From positions 9,477,461 through 9,541,460 of the forward strand of contig JAUPFP010000006.1 in assembly GCA_036925085.1 (NCBI GenBank): DNA of 64,000 nucleotides. Direction: 5' to 3'. The notes under the pieces were generated by a model that was not told the origin of the DNA, searched no databases, and saw nothing but the letters and a program-made list of their open reading frames with translations. The DNA is from Brachycybe producta (lineage: Eukaryota > Arthropoda > Diplopoda > Playtdesmida > Andrognathidae). A program made the translations under genes and the position numbers. This document shows, in pieces, positions 1-10,872 of the stretch. The number at the start of each line of letters is the position of its first letter. The stretch's first letter is position 1.

Positions 1-1851
1 ACTGCAGAATTCTTTGAGCTTTCGTTTTATAGTCACTAAGTTCTTGCTGAGACGAATCGTATCCATGTTTTGCAGTACGAAGCTGAGCTGCGAGTTCGGC
101 GTTACGAGCCTTTTCCTCCTGAACTTTGGATTTTGCTTCATTAAAATTCGAAGCTAACGTCTTCAGCTCTTCTTCGAGACGACTTATTCGTTCGATACTT
201 TCGCTCTACATAAACCAGTCTCAAATTTTAGAAGAAAAAAACAACAACAACAAAATAAATATATCTTAACCTGAATGTTTCTGAAATGAACTCTTTCTTG
301 TTCGAGTTGTTCTTCGGATTGTTGTAGTCGTTCCTGTACAGTCTGAATCGCTTGACTGTGAAGTCCGCTCGAACTGGAATGATCGTCTAAAATACGAGAG
401 TTTTCCTCTCTCAGTTTCTCGATCGATTCTCTCGTAACGATCAGTTCTTGATCCACTTCCTGCAGTCGGACTCGTAATACTGCTAATTGAGAATCCTTCG
501 CTTCGAGAGATTGTCTCAGATCTGCTTCACGATCGTTCATCTCTCGAATCGTTTTCTCTTCACCAGACAATTGTATCGTACACCGGTCTAACTGCTTCTT
601 GACGCGACGAAGTTCTTAAAAAATGAAAGATTTATATTTAAATTGAGATTCATGATTTAAAATTGTTTCGATTTTAAATTTGTTTCCTTAAACAACACGT
701 TTCATAAGAAACACTAGGAAAAACTTGAAAATGTTTCAGAAACTAGAAGAGTAACTGAGTCACTTATAATGTTTTGTGAACTGCTGTCTTATGAAATCTG
801 ATTATTTTGTGTTTCAGGAGCAAAATTAAAAAAAAACAACAACTAGAAAGTGTTTTAGAAACTAGAAGGGTATTTCAATTGTTTACGGGTATTTTCATGT
901 TGATATCTTTCAAAATAAACTTTTTACAAGATAGTTTAAGTTTTTTTTTTTTAAATAACCCAATTGACCTCAAGTTGTCTTCCATAAAAAATTTATTTTT
1001 TTAAGATACTAACATGAAAATATTCATAAATTATTATTTTCCACTTCTACTTTCTAAAATATTTTTAATTTCTTCATAATGTTGCTTCTGAAAAGCTCAG
1101 TAATCAGCTGATGAAAACACATTATTAATTATATATTTTAAATGCATATTTGCCGGCTTCGACGTTCTGTGTCTTTTTCAAAGACTGATTTAGATCCTGA
1201 TTCAAAGAAGTGACTTCGCTCTGCAGTAATCGATTCTCACGTTCCAACGGCGGAGTTCTCGTCGCTTGCTCTTCGGCCGTCAATGAAGCGGACTGTAAAG
1301 AAATCGATTCAACATCGGAAGCTTCCTTCGTCGATTCCTCAGTCACTGAAACGAAAACCAAACGCATTAACACTTTCAAGATATCTGAAAGTGAATAAAA
1401 AAAATTGTTTCTAACTAGGTGAAACGACGTTGTCAACCACCGTGGTTATCGTATCGGTTCTCGAGTTTATTTCTTCTCGTTCCGACGTTACTAGAACTTC
1501 GTTTCCGTGTTTAATTTTGGAAGTCGATGGAAGAGGATTCTCAGAACTGTTTAGAAACTCAAACAGTTTCAGTTCCTCTATTTCTTTCTTAGATTTTGGT
1601 TTGACCGAAGTTGTTTCCGAATGTCCCTTTGTTACGGCTACAGATGAACTCGCAACAAATGGAGGTTTTGTCCCAGTTGCCGAAGAATCCTCTTTTGGTG
1701 CAACACGTTGGAAGTTACGAATGGGTGTTGTACTTCTACTTGTGGGTTTACTTGAACTTCCATCCTCTTTCTTAAGAGCCACAGCAGCTGATTGATCCAC
1801 TTTATTCAGAAGTTCTTCGGCCCTTCCGGCCAAATCAGTGAACCACGACAT
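1..1851 (-). CDS. GOLGA5: Golgin-84 (golgin subfamily A member 5), 5' exons, runs off the left edge
   Basis: Golgin-84 is a coiled-coil tether of the cis-Golgi, anchored by a C-terminal membrane segment, that captures intra-Golgi COPI vesicles. Four exons are readable on the minus strand: 1851-1416, 1345-1154, 614-271 and 205-1, with phases 1, 1 and 0 agreeing at each join. The N-terminus MSWFTDLAGRAEELLNKVDQ is the family hallmark, followed by a low-complexity linker containing LKLFEFLNSSENP. Exons 2-4 are a heptad-type coiled coil that includes AKDSQLAVLRVRLQEVDQ and SSQQELSDYKTKAQRILQ, both very close to vertebrate GOLGA5 as I remember it. The C-terminal coiled coil and membrane anchor lie outside the window. 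The second intron starts with GC instead of GT (donor GCCG/GCAAAT at 1153); only this choice restores frame and homology. It is head to head with BRCC36. Identification is firm; boundaries are by eye. Confidence 0.93.
690..1005. repeat. Dispersed intronic repeat, family R, copy 1
   Basis: This sits in golgin-84 intron 2. It carries the family signature: TGATTATTTTGTGTTTCAGG, then TGTTTTAGAAACTAGAAGGG, then CATGTTGATATCTTTCAAAA. The same three blocks, often with their inverted complement, recur about 18 times in the window. Confidence 0.75.
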
Positions 1852-2012
1852 TTAAACTGTTTGTTTTTCACTTTAAGTCGTACGTTCTGAAGTGAAATTA
1901 AACAAATTTATATATTAAAAATATATGTAATACAATTTCATAAAATTTTATCATTACTAACTTGTGTACGTCAGAACACAAACTCCATTTTCAATGATAA
2001 ACATATATTTAC

Positions 2013-2207
2013 ACAGGCCGTTGTGCTCAGCATTAAGTTTTTTGTTTGTCCCGCCCTTTTACGAGCGTCAGACCAAATATCAACCAATGAAAAATTAAAA
2101 AAGGCGGAAAACGTGACGTCAGACTAAGTAAGAAACAAATTATAAATGTATGACGCTCATAAAAGGGCGGGACAAACAAAAACTTAGTGCTGAGCCCAAC
2201 TGCCTGT
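2013..2207. mobile_element. MITE, ACAGGC family, copy A
   Basis: It runs from ACAGGC to GCCTGT with inverted arms of about 55 bp containing TTGTTTGTCCCGCCCTTTTA. A perfect 9-bp target duplication, TATATTTAC, flanks it at 2004-2012 and 2208-2216. The centre carries TGACGTCA. Nine-bp duplications suggest a Mutator-like source, which is an inference. Confidence 0.85.
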
Positions 2208-2522
2208 TATATTTACTACCATTATTTACACTAGATGGCGCTATTATTTGGCGGACAAGTGACGGCGGCGACTAAATTCAAAATCTCAATAAAAAAACTT
2301 CCATATTCGTTTTTCCAGTGCTATTATCATTATAATCTTTTATAATTATAATAATTTAATAAACTAATAAAAAAATAAATAACTGTACATATATTTATTT
2401 TCATTCTGATTTATTCAATCAAAATAGTTTCTAACGGCGGTGACTAATAAATATTAAACTTTATAAGGCGACTAATTCTGAAATTGATTATAAGTGCCAT
2501 CTGTTGTTTATTTTTGTAATCT

Positions 2523-2756
2523 TACTAGCATTAGCTTATTAGAATTTACATAACGCATGCGCATTGCTTATCTTATCGGTTTATATAGAAAAGTGACGGC
2601 AAATTTGCGTTAGCAGCGCCATCTATTGATCACCAATAGAAACTGCCAATGAGACGTTCACTATAGGTTTAGTTAGGTTAGGTTAGTTTTCTTATATAAA
2701 ACGATAAGATGGTAATGCGCATGCGCTATGACAATTCTAATAAGCTAATGCTAGTA
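2523..2756. mobile_element. MITE with inverted arms of about 65 bp, containing NRF-1-like palindromes
   Basis: The left arm starts TACTAGCATTAGCTTATTAG and the right arm ends in its near-exact complement, CTAATGCTAGTA. Both arms contain GCATGCGC. Superfamily is not clear; termini adjacent to TA are compatible with a Tc1/mariner or PIF-type element. Confidence 0.7.
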
Positions 2757-2788
2757 TCATTTTGTTATTATTTATTTTTATAATAAAG

Positions 2789-5700
2789 ATGGCTGTCAAT
2801 CGTGTTTATTTGTCTGCTGATGTCTATCTGGTGTGTCTTAACCACGCTCTGACGACAGAAAAAGAGGAAGTTATGGGGTTATTAATAGGAGAAGTATGCG
2901 ATTTATTTCACAACACAATGAGAATTTCGTTATTTTTTTAATCCTTAGTCTGTCAAAGTGAAAGTCTATTATTCTCCAAATTCACTAGTCCATTTACAAA
3001 ATAATAAACCAATGCACGGTCTAGCAATTTAGATAGTATGGAAAATACTACCATTGTCAAACTTATCCAGATAAGTCCAAATATAACGACATTATGTAGA
3101 TCCGTTTGGTGCGGTAGGTACTTTGCACATTGGCCGAAACACTAGGTAATTTATATAAATTTAATACGGAAAGCAAAACAAAATCGTACATAGACTGGTA
3201 AATTTGCAGAATGACTGATTTGCCGCTTTGATAGTTAACTTAGGATAATTCCAGGTCCTCTAATTGTAGATGATGATGATTTGCAGATCGACGAGAAGCG
3301 AATTTCTCAGATATCAGCTGTCATCATGTTGTGCCGTTCGGATAAAAGGCGAGACCGCGTCGAAATATCACCTGAACAACTCTCCGATGCATCGACTAAA
3401 GCTGAAGTCACCATTTTAATGACATTTATATATATATATAGCTGGTATTAATTTTGTACTTTCAGATGTTAGCTTCAAAGTTGCAACGTCCTATGCGTGT
3501 TATAGGATGGTATCATTCTCATCCCCACATTACAGTTTGGCCTTCGCACGTTGGTAATTATATACAAGTTAATAATTAATATCTAGTCATGTCGTCTGGC
3601 AACGAAGTCGTGATTTTCCTTTTTTTTTAAATCAAATAATTTTTTTAAATAAATCAAATGATTTTTTAAAAACAAATTCACATTTATCACATTTTTTCTA
3701 TGTTTATAAAATAAAATCCGGTGGTAGTCCTTTCATTAATGCATTATTTTTTTGGAAGATATACTTGAGGAAGTATCCCCAATTGACTGGTGGAAAAATC
3801 ATTAAAGAGATACATACATATAAATAGTAATAATAGTAATCTATTTAAGAGCCTCAGAGGTAAACTGTGTTAAGTCACCAAACCTAAATGTTACAGTGGA
3901 GTCGTTTGAAAGTTTTTCTCTTCATTGATGGAATAGGACTTAACATGGTATACCACCATCTAGTGGCTGACGTGTAAAACCGTGGACTTAACACTGTTGT
4001 ATTACTGGTAGAACTTGGCAAGCTGTTTAAAAACACGAATTTTACATCTAATGAAGATGTAAAAATCATGTTTTTTTTAAAAAAACGTGACTTAACCCAG
4101 TTTACCTCTTGAGGCACTGATTTGCTTTGGGAACTGAAAAGCTTGTGTTTATATGTTCAGAATGTTAAATTAAAAGTGCTTGAAACTTATTATTTTCAAA
4201 TTTGAATGTTTATTAACTTTTTTTTCCTTATTTTGAAATTATTTTACTAACTTAACAATTAACACTGTTATTATTACGCATTTTTGCAAACATCATCTTA
4301 AAAAAATTTAATATTTCATATAAATGAAAAAATAAATAAAAAAAATCTGATTTAAATCAAATAAATCGATTTATTTGATTAAAAAAAATCAGCCGCCCTG
4401 CTTTTTATTAGATTTAAAATCGGATTTTTTTTATTATTTAAAAACAATTCGAAATATTTAATTTCTAAAACGATTATTTTGAAAAGAAACCAGTTAACGG
4501 TTTATATTAAAATAATCGTTAAGCTTGTTTTCAAGTGTTTGTTTGCACCCTTCAGAATGGTGACTAAATAACTTAAAGAGTATCAAGAGTCATGTTAATT
4601 GAAAAATGTATAAAATATAAATCTTTTTTTTTTACAATTTTTAATTTTTGTATATTTTTTCTTTTAGAAAATAAAAGAAATACTTTTTTTAAATTTTTAT
4701 TAAAAAAAATCACTTGATTTAAAATCCGTTTTGAATTGTAACAGATGTTCAGACGCAAGCTGTTTATCAAATGATGGACGAAGGTTTTGTCGGATTGATT
4801 TTCTCCGTATTCAACGAAGACAAGACGACAAATGTATCAGTAAAAAATTTTTCTACCATCTTTTTCTCATTTGTTTTCAGGTCTAATTTTTGTTTCTTCT
4901 CTAAAATTTCAAACTAAAACAGCAAAACCGCATACAACTAACGTGTTTCCAGTCAATCAATCAAAGTCCCGAAGGCGAACAACCTCAGTAAGGATTGGAA
5001 TCGTATATTATATAACGATATTGTCACCTTTTTTTGTTTTTCTCTCTTCGAAAACGTTTCATTTTGTTTGTAGATACGAGCGTCTCGAGGTTCCCGTTCA
5101 CGTAGTTCCTACTTCTCACGTCAGTCGTACTTGTCTCGAAGCTCTGATTGATCTTCCATCCGTTCTATATCAAGAAGAACAAGAAGCTTTCAATAAATGT
5201 GGTTTCAGAACGGAACAGGACGTACTTACAGACCTGCACAACAGTGCAGGTATAATTAACGGAATATTAACACAGGCAAGTGGGGGCCGTATGGTTAAAA
5301 GTTATCATTGGGTCTACTTCGTCCATCATTTTCGTTATGGACGGAAGCTGATGGAGAGACGGTGCTTAATGAAAAGAACAGCCTAGGGTTGAAACGAAAA
5401 GGTGGTGCATACGTTAAGAGACTATCGCAAACTTACTTCGAAAAACTCGACACTTAGCGTTAGCATCGTTGTTCTATTGAGCCCATAGAACCGATGTTAA
5501 AGAAAAAAATGTTAATTTTTAAATATATTTAAAGTTGTCAAATTTTAATTTTTCAAAGTACAATGTGCACCTTAAATATATGCTGGTCTGATGATAGAAT
5601 GACAAAAAAATGTAAGTGCGGTTATATTTTTAAATAATATTTCAAAATAGTGAATTTTTAACTCTATGTTAAACTCCATTGAGTACGCCCAAATAAGAAA

Positions 5701-6300
5701 AAACATCAATTAAAATGCTCATAAAAATACGTAAAAATAATTAAAAAAAAAACCAGAAAAACCAGCACGTGTTTGCTTCTCTTTGGTTTAATTGTTTTTT
5801 TTTAAAAAAAATATTTTGACGCATTTTTCAGAGCATTTTAATGGATGTTTTCGTCTTATTTGGGCATACTCAATTTAGTTTCAACATAGAGTTAAAAAAT
5901 TGCGATTTTGAAATATTATTTAAAAATATAACCACACTTACCTTTCATTAAGCACCGTCCCTCCATGAACTTCCGTCCATAACAGAAATGATGGAGGAAG
6001 TAGACCCAATGATAACTTTTAACCGTGCGGCCCCCACTTGCCTGTATATTAACAGTTGTCGGACAGTCGGAGAGGGAAAGAGATAGGGACAGATACATTT
6101 AGATAGAGGGAATAAAAACGTAACTTTTTCTCTTTATAGTTTTCACGAAATCCTTGTGTAACATCACCGAAGTGACGAGCATTCCTTTGATACAAGTGTT
6201 AGAAAATCGACTTCGTATCAACGAATACAAAGTAAAACAAATGGTAGAAGAGAGAGACAAATTATTAAAGAAAATCGAAGTTTCTGGACTTTTAAACTGA
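2789..6300 (+). CDS. BRCC3: Lys-63-specific deubiquitinase BRCC36, seven exons, complete
   Basis: BRCC36 is the zinc-dependent MPN+/JAMM protease that cleaves K63-linked ubiquitin in the BRCA1-A and BRISC complexes. Exons: 2789-2893, 3287-3406, 3466-3553, 4745-4833, 4923-4987, 5074-5249, 6140-6300. Phases agree throughout, giving 267 residues, usual for an invertebrate BRCC36. Exon 1 supplies the catalytic Glu (TEKEEVMGLLIGE). Exon 3 plus the first codon of exon 4 supply the JAMM motif HSHPHITVWPSHVD, with both metal-binding His residues and the Asp retained; RSDKRRDRVEISPEQL precedes it. The C-terminal helix (VLENRLRINEYKVKQ) matches the segment that pairs with Abraxas/KIAA0157. AATAAA near 6332 may be the poly(A) signal. 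Intron 6 holds a 774-bp MITE. The gene looks intact and active. Confidence 0.95.
5272..6045. mobile_element. Long inverted-repeat element with ACAGGC ends, in BRCC36 intron 6
   Basis: The arms start ACAGGCAAGTGGGGGCCGTA and mirror at 5830-6045, including the inner block TTTTAACTCTATGTTAAACT. An 8-bp target duplication, ATATTAAC, lies at 5264-5271 and 6046-6053. About 230 bp near 5381-5611 are present only in the left arm, so either that arm gained an insertion or the other lost sequence. The ends match the MITE family at 2013, 6810 and 24558, so this may be a longer relative. Confidence 0.8.
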
Positions 6301-6809
6301 AAATAAACTTTCAAATTCAGATAAATATTAAATAAAAGCTTCAACAATTGTTTCATTCATTTATTATTATTGCTGTCATTATTTATTAGAATTATTAAAT
6401 AAAAAAATATTATCTTAACATTAATTATTAACACAATTTATTAATTATTGTAATTTATTATAAACATAGGTTTCGAAATGTTTAGCAGACGCAGCAAGAA
6501 ATAAATGTAGAATGTAATGTGCTACCATCTGGCGGTAAAAAAAAAACCTCAGTGACGTCATCAACGACGTGCGTGTCACGGTGTGTGTGTTCCTCATTTG
6601 TATACCATTTATAACATTTTTTTTTACTTTTTTTTATAATTCATAAATCAAACAACTAAAACATTAAAAAAACAAATATCTATCGGATAAAAGGAGAAAT
6701 TTAATGCAAGTCAAACAGAAGACAGTTGCTTTCAATAGGGCGAAATCTAAATAAATAGAAATATCAAAGTATCATGACGTTACAATATGACGTCGCCTCT
6801 CATTTGGGG

Positions 6810-7016
6810 ACAGGCAATTAGAAATCGGGACAAACAGAAGTTGGCTCCGCCCTTTTTATGGCGACTGGCAACTTCTAATTGGTTTTTTTGTGTGGTTTGA
6901 CGTTGAAAAGGGCGGAGCATTTGACGGCAGACTACAAAACCAACCAATTACAAGTTGTCATTCGTCATAAAAAGGGCGGAGCCAACTTCTGTTTGTCCCG
7001 ATTTCTAATTGCCTGT
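6810..7016. mobile_element. MITE, ACAGGC family, copy B
   Basis: ACAGGCAATTAGAAATCGGG opens the element and its complement closes it. Arms contain GGCTCCGCCCTTTTTATG. A 9-bp flank matches at 8 of 9 positions (catttgggg against gatttgggg). Confidence 0.85.
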
Positions 7017-7090
7017 GATTTGGGGGCGAGGCGTCCTTGAATTATGAGCACACCTCTTACTCTACGAACGTTGTACATAGCCGTATTTAT

Positions 7091-7675
7091 ACAAGCAGTT
7101 AGAAATCGGGAAGAACTTCAGTTGGCTCCGCCCTTGTTATGACGACGGCAACTACTAATTGGCTGGTTATGTAGTCTGACGTCACATGCTCCACCCTTTT
7201 CAATGTCGAACCACACAACAAACAATTACAATTTAGTACTCTGCTAGGAGCCAAATAGGCCTATGGCAGAGGGACATAAGAGTCCACATGCAGCATTAAG
7301 CATTGTCAAGCCCATATACATGCACATACAGTATGTAAAAACAAAATCAATATACAAAACAAAATTATCCCCATTCACCACTGCCTCAGGAAGAGAGTTC
7401 CATTGTCTTATAACTCTAGGAAAAAGACCTATAATAGGAATCTGTCCTAGCAAAAATCTCCCTAATTTTCTTAGAGTGGTTAGCCCTACCCATGCATAGT
7501 GCTTTATGAATTCGGACGGTTTAGGACAATCATCACGTGTAATTCTTCCAAACAAATTCAAACTTAACTCAGCCCTGTGATGTGTCAAACTATGCCATTG
7601 TAGCAATTAGAAGTTGCCAGTCGTCATAACAAGGGTGGAGCAACTGAAGTTCTCCCCTATTTCTAACTGCCTGTG
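7091..7675. mobile_element. MITE, ACAGGC family, copy C, split by a CR1 LINE tail
   Basis: The left part (7091-7228) and right part (7607-7675) together make one MITE. An 8-bp duplication, GTATTTAT, lies at 7083-7090 and 7676-7683. The MITE is interrupted by a 5'-truncated CR1 fragment flanked by CAATTA on both sides, so the LINE came later. Confidence 0.8.
7229..7606 (-). mobile_element. CR1-like LINE, 5'-truncated 3' end
   Basis: The minus strand encodes the C-terminal tail of a CR1 reverse transcriptase polyprotein (FPRVIRQWNSLPEAVV). The 3' terminus is the same as in the long copy at 54172-59590 (GTACTCTGCTAG, GGCCTATGGCAGAGGGACAT). It is inserted inside MITE copy C. Confidence 0.85.
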
Positions 7676-7789
7676 TATTTATTTATTTTGAAAAGCAAAA
7701 ATAATTTGTTTTCGTTATTATAGAAACTAGGATACAGAAGAGCCTCTTTTATATCCTTAAAGGATTAATCTAATTACCACCCCCAAGCC

Positions 7790-9000
7790 TCAAATATATC
7801 AACAACCACTGTTGAGGAGTATATTAAATACATTCTGTATATTTAAAATACTATTTTAAATACTTCATTTCTATTAAGTATTATTGTATTGGAAATATAT
7901 CCATTACTTAATGTATTTTGAAATTACTTTTTATTTATAGTATTTTAATATTTTAATTACCACAAAATACTATTTTAAAAAAATTACCACTTTCAAAAGA
8001 TGATTTTTTTCCTGTTTCTGGAAGTTCCTGGAAACTTTGACAAAGTTAAGTTGGAATGTCTTTGTTACATTGAAAAAAAAAACGGGATATAAACATTTGC
8101 CCTAAAGACACATCACCTAAAGCCTTTTGCATTAAAGAGATGATTGGTATAAACAGATGTTTGCCCTAAAGCCAATTGCCCTAGAGATGATTGCTCTAAA
8201 CAGATGTTTGCCCTAAAGCCAATTGTCCTAAAGACATGATTGCTCTAAATGGATGTTTGCCCTAAAACCATCACCACTAAAGGTACATTTGTTCTAAAAC
8301 CATTTGCCCTAAAAAATTTGTTTTTTTTCTCTCTTCATGTGGTTTAGTGTCTTTGAGTAGAGTATGTTAAATAGGTTTTACGTGTCACAGGCATGCACAT
8401 AATGCCAAATGACTCATATTTAGTACTGCTGATTAGGGCAAACATCCCTTTAAAAGGGCAAGTTGTTTTAAAGGCAAATGTCCCCTGAGAGCAAGTGTAT
8501 ATAGGGAAAATGTATTTTAGGGCGAATGGCTTTATGGCAAACAGTTTTAGAAAAAAGTGTCTTTAGGGCAAACATCGTTGTACACACCCGAGAAAAATGA
8601 ATATCAGACTTTCAAAGTATATTGCACCAGTTTCCAAGCAACAAGGCCCTGTCTTCATACGTTGAATGCAACTTTATCTTCATTGACCCCTGTTGAAAGG
8701 TTGTTTTTCAAACGCAGTTTTGACAGTAATTCCAAGAAGAAATAGATAAAATGTAAAAAAAGATTTTAACAGTTTAGTACTCGCCAAGACTTATAAATAT
8801 AAGATGAAGTAAATATTTTAGTATTTTAAATACTTTTTTTAAAAGTAGTTTGTATTTTAAATAAAAGTAAAAATTTGTATTTTAAATAAAAGCAAAAATT
8901 TATATTTTATATAAAAGTAAAAATTTGTATTTTAATTTAAATACATTTTAGGAAACGACTTTGTATTTTATTTAAAATAGTGTCAACAACAAGTATATTA
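7790..9000. mobile_element. Degenerate fold-back / hAT-like element
   Basis: The outer parts (7830-7990 and 8800-8990) are AT-rich and roughly complementary (TATTTTAAATACT strings). Inside, 8085-8315 holds many copies of TTTGCCCTAAAG with spacers such as AGATGATTG and ACAGATG, while 8430-8575 holds the same motif inverted (TTTAGGGCAAAC). A short open stretch at 8557-8745 reads TLSSLTPVERLF, which resembles the hAT transposase dimerisation region (APVERLFS type). Target duplications were not found, so the class is tentative. Confidence 0.45.
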
Positions 9001-9221
9001 TCATTATTTATTAAAATTATTATTAACATTACATGTGATTGCGTCATTATGTTTAACAACGAGTAGTAGTAATAAACCTCCGCCCCTTGCCTGTCAATCA
9101 AAATTATTTTTCATTCATAAAAAAATCAAACGCGAGACGCCGTGTGAACAAGAAATTCCCCCCATGTATACTGGTTGTTTATAAAATAAGAGTGAAATGT
9201 GGGTCACCGTCCTCAATTGAG

Positions 9222-9427
9222 ACACGCAATTAGAAATCAGGACGAACAGAAGTTGGCTCCGCCCTTTTTATGACGACTGGCAACTTCTAATTGGTTGGTT
9301 ACGTAGTCTGACGTCACATGCTCCGCCCTTTTCAACGTCAAACAACACAACAAACCAATTAGAAGTTGCCGGTCGTCATAAAAAGGGCGCAGCCAACTTC
9401 TGTTCATCCCGATTTCTAATTGCCTGT
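9222..9427. mobile_element. MITE, ACAGGC family, copy D
   Basis: The ends are ACACGCAATTAGAAATC and GATTTCTAATTGCCTGT. Arms carry GGCTCCGCCC and the centre carries CTGACGTCACATGCTCCGCC. No clear target duplication remains. Confidence 0.8.
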
Positions 9428-10081
9428 CACTGACCAGATATGATTTGTTCGAACACCTCAGTAGTAGGAACTTTCTCCTGTTATTTTTTATAACACAGTC
9501 TTAGATTAGAGGCATGACCCGCTATTCGAAAGAATGTCCATAATTTCATTTTTTTTAAGTCTCGTAATTGTAATTATTTTTCACTGATGTAATTACTAAT
9601 TAGTAATTTATTAGGATAACTTTTAAAAGTAATTTATGGTCGCAACACTATATAGAGATATATATAGCATTATTATGCAAGTGACTTTGAAATAGACAGG
9701 TGAATGAGGAGAAAAAGGGGTGGAGCCTTTTGGCATCAATTCAAATTTTACGTAATTATTGGGCCACAATCTCCTATTTGTAAGCGAATAGATCTGAAAT
9801 CTGAAAAGAGATTTGCCCTGAACTTGACAGAAGAAAAAAAGAAGAAATTAATGACGTAACTACAAGTGTGACGTCATTCAATCACGATTTCTATTGGCTA
9901 CATGGCCACACCATTCATTGCAAAGTTATCAGACGGATTTAAAGAGAATTTTGACAACTTTAGAAACAATTAGTTAAAAAACTTCCGTTCGAAGAACATC
10001 AAGAATAAAGAAAAAAGACCGGAGTCCAAACATCCGCTCATAACATATAATTTACTTTATAAAAGAAGTACGATCGACATC

Positions 10082-10872
10082 ATGACCATTTTGACATCCA
10101 AAAAAACGGCAAACGACAGCAAAACACCGAATTTGAGTGTCAATCGAATGTTACGTCGTTCAATTTCAATGAATGACGCTCACAACAACATCGATATTAT
10201 ATTTTTCAAGGTATTTATAACTTAAATTCATTTAAAACGTAAGAAAAAAGTTCTTATAATAATAGAAAAATCGTCTGCTATTAGTCATGTTGGAAAAATA
10301 CGTCATTTCCTTTTCTGTAGTAACATACCGGAAGTGACGTAAAATATGGCCGAAAACGAATTTGTAACTTTGGTTAACATTAATTTTATATTTTATTACA
10401 GGACTTACAATTGAACTCGATTGAAACAACGCAAAAACGACAACTTAGCCGTCATTTGTCGTTTCAAGTGCCAACCAACGTGGAACAGAATCTCGAATAC
10501 AACGAATTGGAGGACAAAACAAGCTATTTAACAGCGGAAAATTACAGCTATGGTGGCCGCCATTTTCTAACCGAAAGTGAGGCAAACTTCATCGTCACTT
10601 CCGCTTTCGAAGAAGCGATCGATAATTTCATCCGCCATCTTCTTCTTCCAATCGGGATCATTTTGTGCATTGTATTGGTATTTTTTAACCTTCCCGTACA
10701 ACCAAAAGCTGAAATTTACCGCACTTTAACCGTAATATTCACCATGTTATTGGGACTGAGCATACAAGGTTGTTTAGTTACCGTTTGGGCGGCTAGACGA
10801 TTCGGACTCACCGATTTCCTCAACTTCATTCGTTATTACATAAATCACGGTTCACAACGACGAGATAGGTGA
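10082..10872 (+). CDS. Unknown protein with two predicted membrane segments, two exons
   Basis: Exons 10082-10210 and 10402-10872 join in phase 0 (donor CAAG/gtattt, acceptor ttattacag/GAC) and give 199 residues. I do not recognise the family. Residues 1-105 are polar and Ser/Thr/Asn-rich, with two Arg-directed phosphosite-like motifs (RRSIS near 26, RQLSRHLS near 56). Residues about 123-141 (LLPIGIILCIVLVFFNL) and 151-171 (LTVIFTMLLGLSIQGCLVTV) are hydrophobic enough to cross the membrane as a hairpin. The tail is basic (SQRRDR). The start is the first ATG in the exon with an open frame. CRE-like TGACGTCA elements lie about 200 bp upstream. It is supported by codon-like composition, good splice sites and a frame kept across the join, not by homology. 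Confidence 0.6.

Larger units (their letters stand above)
1852..2788. promoter_or_regulatory. Shared 5' region of golgin-84 and BRCC36, carrying two MITEs
   Basis: This 937-bp gap separates the start codons of two divergent genes and so must hold both promoters. Most of it is transposon: one MITE at 2013-2207 and another at 2523-2756. Between them are AGATGGCGCTATT near 2232 and a mirrored AGCGCCATCTATTG near 2617, with AGGTTAGGTTAG near 2676. The NRF-1-like palindrome GCGCATGCGC lies at 2717-2726, about 60 bp before the BRCC36 start, and CGCATGCGCA lies at 2554-2563. Promoter function is inferred from position only. Confidence 0.5.
6301..10081. other. Gene-free stretch, mostly mobile elements
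   Basis: It holds the BRCC36 3' region (to about 6450), ACAGGC-family MITEs at 6810, 7091 and 9222, a CR1 LINE tail at 7229-7606 and a fold-back/hAT-like stretch at 7790-9000. Between 9430 and 10080 there is nothing recognisable apart from CRE-like TGACGTCA near 9885, upstream of the next gene. No intact coding region was seen. Confidence 0.6.

Noticed and set aside
1430-1795. 121-codon plus-strand frame
   Set aside because: It is the antisense shadow of golgin-84 exon 1, whose product is clearly conserved.
2676-2692. TTAGG telomere-like repeat
   Set aside because: Only two units of AGGTTAGG are present, common in arthropod-type intergenic DNA and not a telomeric array.
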